Origin: Pirellula sp.
GTDB lineage: Bacteria; Planctomycetota; Planctomycetia; Pirellulales; Pirellulaceae
Length of the DNA: 64,000 bases
Reading direction: 5' to 3'
NCBI GenBank assembly: GCA_021299695.1
Contig: JAJTEK010000001.1
Location: 1-64,000, forward strand
Below, piece after piece: positions 57,801-64,000 of the stretch. Below the pieces are notes generated by a model. That model was given only the letters and a program-made list of their open reading frames with translations, was not told the DNA's origin and ran no database searches. The position numbers and the translations under genes were made by a program. The first letter of the stretch is position 1; every line of letters begins with the position of its first letter.

Positions 57801-60800
57801 CCATCGATACTTTCTTGCTCAGTTGCCGTGTTCTAGGAAGAGGTGTGGAACATCGAATGGCCTCGCACATCGCAACCCTCGCCGAACGACGTGGGCTGAG
57901 CGAAGTTCTTTGGACATACAAACCAAGCGAAAAAAATGCTCCCGCGCGTATGTTCCTAGAGAAAATCGCGGAACAAATCCAAGTAGATCCCAAGGGGACT
58001 GAAGTTCCCATCGCCGTTGCGACCCTCAAGAATCTTCAATTCCAAGCCGACCACGATTACCAGGTGGTCGATGCCCCCTCTCCGCAAGATCCACAACCCA
58101 AAAAAGAATCGCAAAGTACCAAGAAGCGATCAGCAAGAGTCCGCGAAGAGCAAATCCGAAAAAGCGCCGAGGAACTTGCGACTTGGCAGAATTTATCCAA
58201 ATCGTTTCGAGGCGGTTTTCAGACCAGCACATCATATCCTCCTTCCAACCTTGACGTCGAGAGCCATGTGCTCGAAACATTTTCGAGCGTACTGGGAATC
58301 GAAACCGAAAAAGTCAAAAGCGTCGATCGGCTTGATGCTCTTGGATGCGACTCGCTTCAAATCGTCGGTATAACCGTCTCGCTGACGAGAATTTTCACCG
58401 ATCTGCCCCCGACTTTGCTTTTCGAATACCGGAGCGTCTCGGAAATCATCGAGCAAATCAAAAGGATTACGACTCCATCTTTTGATCGTTCCTTGCACGC
58501 TACTTCGGGTACGTCGGTAACACTAGATAGAAACCAATCTCGAACCTCCCCGGTCGATAATCAAATCGCGATCGTTGGAATAGGAATCCAGTGCGCAGCC
58601 GGAAAAGACCCGGGTTCTTTATGGAATGCATTGCTCAATCAAAAATCGATGGTCGTCCCTCTGCCAGAGCATCGAGACGGTTACGTCGGCGAAACCGAAT
58701 TTCAGCATCCTTATTTCGCTTCATTGATGCCAGAGGTTACCGGGTTTGATCCTGAATTCTTCGGTATCTCCCCACGCGAAGCGCAATACATGGATCCGCA
58801 AATGCGGATGGTGCTACAAAGCTCATGGCATGCTCTGGAAGATGCGGGCTCCTTCGGTGCACACTACGATCGATCCATGGGGATATTTATAGGAGTGATG
58901 TACCAATGTTACGGACGTTTGGCAAACGTCATCGCAACGAGCAATGCCAGTGTTTATCGATGCTGGGAAGGCTTTGGAGTTGCCAATAGGCTTTCCCAAG
59001 TCCTAGGAGTTTCAGGTCCTAGCCTTGCGATCGATACAGCTTGCTCCTCATCTGCAACAGCACTCCATTATGCTGTGCAATCGCTCCGAAATGGCGAGTG
59101 CCAAAGCGCCGTCGTCAGCGGAGTGAACCTGATTCTCGATCCAGCTCGAATCGCACAACTAGATAACTTGGGAATCCTGACACGCTCAGGAAAATGTGTA
59201 CCCTTTGGGGATCAAGCCGATGGAACCGTCATCGGAGAGGGAGCCGTCGCGATCGTGATCAAGCGACTTTCCGATGCGGTGCGCGATTCGCAGCGTATCT
59301 ATGCGATCATCAAAGGAACGGGCCTGAGTGTCGGAGCCGGAAGCGTCGGATTCACCGCACCGAATCCCGTCGCACAATCCCTTGCGATCCGGGCCGCACT
59401 TGCCGATGCCCAGGTCGACCCTCGCACGATCGGATACGTAGAAACCCATGGAACCGGTACGCAACTTGGCGATCCCATCGAAGTCCGTGGCCTAGAGATG
59501 GCCTACTGCGACACGACCCTCTGGGACCAAGATCTCGAGTGCCAAGCCCATACAGGGATCGGCTCGATCAAGCCCAACATCGGACACCTCGAAGCCGGTG
59601 CAGGGCTCATCGGAGTGGTCAAGGCAGCCCTCCAACTCCATCACAAGACCCTCTTGCCGAGCCTCACCTCGGATCGCCCCAACCCCCAAATCCCATTCGA
59701 CAAACTCCCCTTTAAAATCCAACGCACAACCCAAAACTGGGAACCGCTCGAAGTATTCCGAAAAAGCCTGCAAGCCTCTGAAACCCTGCCGCGTCGAGCC
59801 GCAGTCAACTCCTTTGGCGTCGGTGGCTCAAACGCTCACATCGTCCTCCAAGAGGCTCCTAGGCTCGAGTCCCCCTCCTCGGGGACGGATCGCTCCTGGC
59901 ACCTGCTAACCCTGCAAGCAACAAATCTAGAGGGACTCAAACTCCAAGCCAGAGGTTGGTCGAAATTCCTAAAAGTACAGAACCAACCGTCGATCGGAAA
60001 TGCGATCTATTCCAACATCGATGGACGTAAAAGTTTTGAATTCCGAGCCGCCTTACTGGTCGATGACCTTCAGGCCGCTTCGAACAGCCTCGACCGCTGG
60101 GGTACTGAATCCAGCGACCTGTGCGAATCGAACCCACATTCCGAAGATTTATTTTGGGGCAATGCGATCTGGAAAAAATCCAATCGCATCGCATATCTCT
60201 TTACAGGCCAAGGCGCCCAGTATCCTGGTATGCTCGGGCAGCTTTATGAGGAAAACCCAATCTTCAAGAATGCCATCGATCAATGCGCCAAGCTGCTCGA
60301 CCCACTGCTCGGAGTGCCGATACTGCATATCCTCTTCGGGCAAAATTCTGACCCCAATCCATCGATTCATCAAACTCGCTATACCCAACCAGCAATGTTT
60401 GTGATTCAGTACAGCCTGTTCAAACTTTGGGAGTCCTACGGAATTAAGCCCGATGTCGTACTTGGGCATAGCATCGGAGAAATCGCAGCCTACTGTACAA
60501 GCGGAGGGTGCTCTCTTGCCGATGCTCTTCGACTCGTCAGTGCTCGTGGCGAATTGATGCAACGTTTGGACTCAGGGGGTGGGATGATGTCGGTCTCGAC
60601 CTCGGCTCAGGCAGTCGAATCGCTCCTAACCCAAAGCGGTGCAGATCTATCGATCGCTGCGTATAACGGTCCGAACCAGACGGTTGTCTCTGGTTCGCTT
60701 GTGCAAATCGCGAGATTCGCAGAACAAGCTCTTTCCGCCGGGATCAAAACCCAAGCATTGAAGGTTTCTCATGCTTTCCATTCGAAACTCATGGAGCCCA

Positions 60801-63800
60801 TGCTCGATGAATTTCGTTCGGTTGTCTCCAAACTAGGGCTCGGGGTCCCAAGCATCGAATTGATTTCCACGGTGAGCGCAAAGCCCGCTGCTATCGAGCT
60901 CGCCTCGTCGGAGTACTGGGTCGACCAAGTGCGTCAGCCTGTGCGATTCATGCAAGCGATGGAAACCCTCGCGAGCAAAGAACTTTCACACTGCGTTGAG
61001 ATCGGACCACATCCGGTACTCGTTACAATGGCTCAGACGATGGAACTGGCTGATTTTCATGAGACAACTCGGTGGTTACCGAGCGCTCGTCGAGGAGAAA
61101 AAGACTGGCCGGTTTTTCTAAAAAGCATCGCGCAATTCTACGTCGACGGATATCGAGTCGATTGGAAGACGGCCGAGGCACCCTATGCAAGGCAAAGGGT
61201 GAGTGTTCCAGGCTATGAATTCTCCAATCGCAGGATTTGGCTCGATGAAATCAAATCGCTGGTAGCCAACCAAAACACCGTCGAGCATACTAAACCAGAA
61301 ACCCTAGGCCAAAACTCCCCGGAACGACTTCTTTACCAACTCGGCTGGACACGCTCGGCAACCTGTGAGGAGACGTTGGCAAACCCAGCCAAGCCTATGG
61401 TCTCGGACAAGCCCTGGCTCGTGCTCTCGGTGGGCGATGCTGCACTCGGAGCAGATCTGGAAAAACAACTTCAGAGCCTCGCATACCAAGTACGCCTGGC
61501 TCATTGGAATCCCGAAAAAAGGGACTGGCATCTCCAGCCTAGCGATCTGACGGGGGTTGAACGCATCATCCTGGCTGCAGGAGAGGCTTCTGGGAGTTTG
61601 GAAAACCACGACGATGTCCAATCGCTTTGCGATTCGCAAATTGAGGCCTTTTCTCAGGCGCTCAGGCTGGCCCAAGCAGCCGAGGCCTCTGAACCGTCCA
61701 AAACCGATCGTTCAAGAGTTTTTTGGTTGGTAACCAATGGAGCATCGATGCTCGTGAATTCGCCGGCTCTCTCACCACTATCTGCCGTCCTCTGGGGTGG
61801 TGCCAAAGTCGCTTCGATCGAACTTCCCGAGTACTGGGGAGGATCGATCGATGCGGGAGATAGGGTGCTAGAGGCAGTCCGATGGATCGCTGGAAAATTC
61901 GATGAAGACCAAGTCATCCTCGATGGCCAAAGAGCGTGGGTGCCTCGACTCGAACCGCTGCGAGTCGATTCGGATACGAATGCCCACCCCCTCGGACGTA
62001 GCGTGTTGATCAGCGGCGGACTCGGAGCGATCGGATTGCGATTGGCCAAATATGCCCTCGAACAAGGCGCCGTGGAATTGATCCTGGTCGGCCGCAACGC
62101 AAAACCAACCGACCAGCAACACAGAAGGCTTGAAGGATTGCAGCGCAACGGGTGCTCGATTCGCTACCTATCTGCCGATGTTTCAAGCGAACAAGGACTT
62201 GCCAAACTAGACTCTGCCCTGGAAGGGACACAAATCGAGTCGATCTTCCATACCGCTGGGATCGATTTCCTTTCTCCGATCGCTCAATGGACTGGCGAAG
62301 ATATTCGTCGGGTCACTCAGGCCAAAATCCAAGGAGCATGGAACCTCCATCGATGGAGCTTGAAGCACCCGATCAAACAATTTGTGTTGACCTCTTCGAT
62401 CGCCTCGGTATGGGGAGCCCCCGAGCGGTTCCTCTATGCCTCTGCAAATGCGTTTCTCGATGCACTCGGGGATTCAAGAACTTTCCTTAAGCTTCCAGTG
62501 ACTGTGCTGAATTTTGGCCCCTGGGCAGACGGCGGCATGGCCGATCGAGCGTCGCTCGAAGAATACCAACGGGTTGGAATGCAAGGATTGGATCCTACCG
62601 AGACACTTCGAGCGATCGATCTGGTTCTCAAACGAGGAGTTTCAAAAGCGGTCATCACCGACACGCGATGGGAACGCTTTGTATCGGTCATGTCAGCTCG
62701 CAGAGCGAGATGCGTTTTCAACTCGGTACTCCTGGATAAAGATCAAATCCGAATTCCCCAAAAGGCTCTATCCAAAGAACCTTGGTTGACCGAACTCCGC
62801 ATTCTGGACCAGAAACTCCAAGAGACCGAACTCAAGCGGTTGATCCGTAAAGAACTTTCAGAGGTACTAAAATCTCAAGAGGAGCGAATCCATTCAGATC
62901 GAAATCTATTCCGTTTGGGATTGGATTCGATCACCGCCGTGGAGTTATCGATGCGGATAAAAAAGGGGACCGGAATCGTTGCAGGAAAATGGCTCTCGGG
63001 AGAACCTACGATCGACTCGGTCGCAAAAGCTTTATTGGACCATTGGAGAGCAGAGACTTCAGCCAATCCAACATCTGTCGGTGCAGAAATTGCAAGACCA
63101 CTGGTCACCGGACCATGGACCAAAGAGCTCATGGCACTCTCAAGTATCGAGGAAAAAAAACGCAAAATGCTCGATTGGCTCGCCAGGGACCTCGAACGCC
63201 TCTTCGGGAAACCCACGTCCGGGCTTGCTCTTGAAACTCGAATGTCCGATCTAGGACTCGATTCGCTCGGCTCCGTTGATTTCGCAACCCACCTTAGGAA
63301 ACAGTTGGGCCTTTCCTCCCCGCCACGCCTGATGCAGTACCCAACGATCGGTGATTGGATCCTATCGATCTTGAACCAACCCAATTGGAAACGCACCGAA
63401 GAAGCCCCTCCAAGTGGACAAACCGCTGATCAAGGAGCCGAAATCCTATTGTTCGAGCCCTCACTCCATGCAGATGTAATGGACTTTTGTGCCCAAGGTT
63501 GGCAGGACCGCGTACCGGAGATCCAACAAAAGCGTTGGGATTGGATGTTCGTTGGCTCTGCAACAAGATTGCAAACCACTCCGAAGGTATGGTTGGCTCG
63601 CGACCAGAATAAAATCGTCGGCCAAATGGGGGTTCAGTTCACAGGCCTCAAGCTAGCCAAGGAAGAAATTCGATCGGGTTGGTTTGTCGAAACGATGGTT
63701 CTAGATCGCTATCGCTCGCAAGGCCTCGGTGCGCAGATCCTACTGCAGGCAGAAGAACAGATGCCTCAGGCACTCTCACTGGGCCAAACGCCCGAGGTTC

Positions 63801-64000
63801 GTAAAATCCTCGATTCACTCGGATGGAAACAAATTTGCCCTTTAAATATTCATGTGTTCATGACCAATCCTCAGAGCATTCTCAAGGGTAAATTTCCGAT
63901 GGGTTTAGACCGACTCGCGGCTGCATATTTCAGCCTCCATCGCGCTCGTCGTAACGCCCTGCAAACAAGTCGAGATAGCCGGATCGAATTTCGTAGGATC
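54869..64000 (+). CDS. Type I polyketide synthase with FkbH-type loading module (partial, runs off the right edge)
   Basis: At least 3,044 codons without a stop. Domains by eye: MaoC-like hotdog (5-115, GDSNPIHVD) and a second hotdog-like stretch (150-270); SDR reductase (281-480, CGASRGLGAD, Y432 and K436); FkbH-like region (520-1080) with HAD motif D722-x-D724 (LDCDNTLWRG); ACP1 (1125-1203, S1162); KS (1232-1645, C1392, H1527, H1573, complete); AT (1775-2060, S1868 in GHSIGE, HAFH at 1968-1971, malonyl type); post-AT linker; KR (2150-2560, GGLGAIG, Y2523); ACP2 (S2687); ACP3 (S2799); GNAT-like domain (2855 onward, RSQGLGAQ). It starts 18 bases after the deacetylase stop and is probably cotranscribed. 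No DH or TE is visible in the extension module. Product unknown. Confidence 0.92.
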   Translation, partial: MRVSNEQVLEFARWTGDSNPIHVDPVAAKESAFGGTICHGMLVLIEAFSQSDFGFDRFATPLANIDVQFRSEVRPESLSQIDFVRTESGLGGKVTSNAGLQMEIAARWQNSIANQGSTPQEHSFSWMSNALDHGTRTSIEERPEPWTTDDFYAGQQTLGVHRFGFHEPSEKSKFSTVQEQVFGLCSFIVGMRVPGLSSLFTKLKAQFLDDPPATEELLYRLTLRNYDDNFRILEMHLEIATANLRPVANCQIECYVRFPQRDPQLATYETVISDSEKQAIRGRIALVCGASRGLGADIAAALASADCITYLASRRRSPTTDQLVSQIQQRGGIVHVILGDVGDPKWCQSTRTVIEQNHGHLDLLVLNACELPLLQQIADSNPLDSANYIQRNIALYQQPLMHFLGLLKKADGTLVAISSSAVEDPPSGFGDYVSVKLALEGSIRTLAKENSNLRCLIVRPPQLQTAWNDTPIRAVGSVSLPAVASEVLVAISSPTWDRNLKLLTKFPKRKAPRDKRNGQIDLALVASFTLDPIHPGFEGWSELLDIAVRPNVAPYAQILQQALDPTSLASRSTFGSVFLLRSEDWFHELAPELLSSSDQVSKILSKSVSEFVSAMKTHRALAKGPTLLLLCPSFAEPAIAPLFEQAELEIQTALKGLAGLTVWRADAFHARYDIRDLSFRDVLRNTIGHIPYTDAYYDFLSTLCVRHLQRRLDTPKKVVVLDCDNTLWRGVVGELGVEGIGFDPAHRRLQEKLVELAQSGVLLCLCSKNEPEDVWEVFDKRKDFGIRRDQIVASKINWMPKGQNIQELARSLNLGLDSFIFLDDNPVECAEVRATCPSVLTLQWHHENNRAMQLLDHLWELDVHATTNEDRERTKMYREEFQRQEVQANAANFQAFIDSLELQVVYHEVTPENLQRASQLTLRTNQFNFTTIRRNESEILELLNDPTVDIQIVQVQDRFGDYGIVGLFIAKTLSSGYSIDTFLLSCRVLGRGVEHRMASHIATLAERRGLSEVLWTYKPSEKNAPARMFLEKIAEQIQVDPKGTEVPIAVATLKNLQFQADHDYQVVDAPSPQDPQPKKESQSTKKRSARVREEQIRKSAEELATWQNLSKSFRGGFQTSTSYPPSNLDVESHVLETFSSVLGIETEKVKSVDRLDALGCDSLQIVGITVSLTRIFTDLPPTLLFEYRSVSEIIEQIKRITTPSFDRSLHATSGTSVTLDRNQSRTSPVDNQIAIVGIGIQCAAGKDPGSLWNALLNQKSMVVPLPEHRDGYVGETEFQHPYFASLMPEVTGFDPEFFGISPREAQYMDPQMRMVLQSSWHALEDAGSFGAHYDRSMGIFIGVMYQCYGRLANVIATSNASVYRCWEGFGVANRLSQVLGVSGPSLAIDTACSSSATALHYAVQSLRNGECQSAVVSGVNLILDPARIAQLDNLGILTRSGKCVPFGDQADGTVIGEGAVAIVIKRLSDAVRDSQRIYAIIKGTGLSVGAGSVGFTAPNPVAQSLAIRAALADAQVDPRTIGYVETHGTGTQLGDPIEVRGLEMAYCDTTLWDQDLECQAHTGIGSIKPNIGHLEAGAGLIGVVKAALQLHHKTLLPSLTSDRPNPQIPFDKLPFKIQRTTQNWEPLEVFRKSLQASETLPRRAAVNSFGVGGSNAHIVLQEAPRLESPSSGTDRSWHLLTLQATNLEGLKLQARGWSKFLKVQNQPSIGNAIYSNIDGRKSFEFRAALLVDDLQAASNSLDRWGTESSDLCESNPHSEDLFWGNAIWKKSNRIAYLFTGQGAQYPGMLGQLYEENPIFKNAIDQCAKLLDPLLGVPILHILFGQNSDPNPSIHQTRYTQPAMFVIQYSLFKLWESYGIKPDVVLGHSIGEIAAYCTSGGCSLADALRLVSARGELMQRLDSGGGMMSVSTSAQAVESLLTQSGADLSIAAYNGPNQTVVSGSLVQIARFAEQALSAGIKTQALKVSHAFHSKLMEPMLDEFRSVVSKLGLGVPSIELISTVSAKPAAIELASSEYWVDQVRQPVRFMQAMETLASKELSHCVEIGPHPVLVTMAQTMELADFHETTRWLPSARRGEKDWPVFLKSIAQFYVDGYRVDWKTAEAPYARQRVSVPGYEFSNRRIWLDEIKSLVANQNTVEHTKPETLGQNSPERLLYQLGWTRSATCEETLANPAKPMVSDKPWLVLSVGDAALGADLEKQLQSLAYQVRLAHWNPEKRDWHLQPSDLTGVERIILAAGEASGSLENHDDVQSLCDSQIEAFSQALRLAQAAEASEPSKTDRSRVFWLVTNGASMLVNSPALSPLSAVLWGGAKVASIELPEYWGGSIDAGDRVLEAVRWIAGKFDEDQVILDGQRAWVPRLEPLRVDSDTNAHPLGRSVLISGGLGAIGLRLAKYALEQGAVELILVGRNAKPTDQQHRRLEGLQRNGCSIRYLSADVSSEQGLAKLDSALEGTQIESIFHTAGIDFLSPIAQWTGEDIRRVTQAKIQGAWNLHRWSLKHPIKQFVLTSSIASVWGAPERFLYASANAFLDALGDSRTFLKLPVTVLNFGPWADGGMADRASLEEYQRVGMQGLDPTETLRAIDLVLKRGVSKAVITDTRWERFVSVMSARRARCVFNSVLLDKDQIRIPQKALSKEPWLTELRILDQKLQETELKRLIRKELSEVLKSQEERIHSDRNLFRLGLDSITAVELSMRIKKGTGIVAGKWLSGEPTIDSVAKALLDHWRAETSANPTSVGAEIARPLVTGPWTKELMALSSIEEKKRKMLDWLARDLERLFGKPTSGLALETRMSDLGLDSLGSVDFATHLRKQLGLSSPPRLMQYPTIGDWILSILNQPNWKRTEEAPPSGQTADQGAEILLFEPSLHADVMDFCAQGWQDRVPEIQQKRWDWMFVGSATRLQTTPKVWLARDQNKIVGQMGVQFTGLKLAKEEIRSGWFVETMVLDRYRSQGLGAQILLQAEEQMPQALSLGQTPEVRKILDSLGWKQICPLNIHVFMTNPQSILKGKFPMGLDRLAAAYFSLHRARRNALQTSRDSRIEFRRI

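Overview
The window looks like a chromosomal segment of a planctomycete, most likely of the Pirellulales type. The signs are a Cys-type sulfatase, a DUF1501 protein with an RR-type leader, FG-GAP and ASPIC/UnbV repeat proteins, a PEP-CTERM protein, a CheY-like regulator beside metabolic genes, a Ser/Thr kinase with a C-terminal membrane anchor, DapL-type lysine synthesis, and mid-range GC judged by eye. No rRNA, tRNA, CRISPR array or insertion sequence was recognised.

Left third (1-13258), mostly minus strand: a Ser/Thr kinase, an amino-acid-kinase-fold protein, a sialidase-like exported protein, pyroglutamyl peptidase, LarB, serine hydroxymethyltransferase, a response regulator, a small methyltransferase, a broken TPR/FG-GAP/UnbV lipoprotein gene, the tagaturonate epimerase UxaE and the start of a second FG-GAP protein. 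Several neighbours overlap as ATGA, which suggests translational coupling. Two small plus-strand genes interrupt the run: a WYL-like protein and a 54-residue Flp-pilin-like peptide.

Middle (13627-28830), mostly plus strand: xylose isomerase, aspartate-semialdehyde dehydrogenase, a sulfatase, DapL, an Mrp/ApbC ATPase, a thiolase divergent from acetoacetyl-CoA synthetase, 4-hydroxyphenylpyruvate dioxygenase and a DUF1501 protein. A four-copy array of about 150 bp with two perfect hairpins per unit follows, lying tail-to-tail against dprA. A nested inverted repeat built from GAGTAC words sits between hppD and the DUF1501 gene.

Right half (29105-64000): a PEP-CTERM protein with a strong sigma70-like promoter and terminator, then a surface-polysaccharide locus. 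It encodes a UDP-HexNAc dehydrogenase (WbpA type), a frameshifted GT39-like gene, methyltransferases, RfbB and RfbA, a chimeric GT2/wecE pseudogene, a hexapeptide acyltransferase, a Wzx-like flippase, an oxidoreductase-aminotransferase fusion, an AAC(3)-like acetyltransferase, five GT4 glycosyltransferases (two of them tandem paralogues), a Wzy/ligase-like protein, an AsnB-type amidotransferase and a polysaccharide deacetylase. Three transcription units in this locus share a promoter-like motif (CTTCCA-N17-TAnnCT) and a downstream leader box (TCACCGAC-N5-CGAAGC).

Eighteen bases after the deacetylase stop, an uninterrupted reading frame of at least 3,044 codons begins and runs off the window. 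It encodes a polyketide synthase of unusual order: MaoC-like hotdog region, SDR reductase, FkbH-like glyceryl loading domain, ACP, KS, malonyl-type AT, KR, two tandem ACPs and a GNAT-like domain. The first four are the activities expected for building a lactyl-type starter from 1,3-bisphosphoglycerate. The position suggests, but does not prove, that the product decorates the polysaccharide. This is the strongest candidate for an undescribed system in the window.
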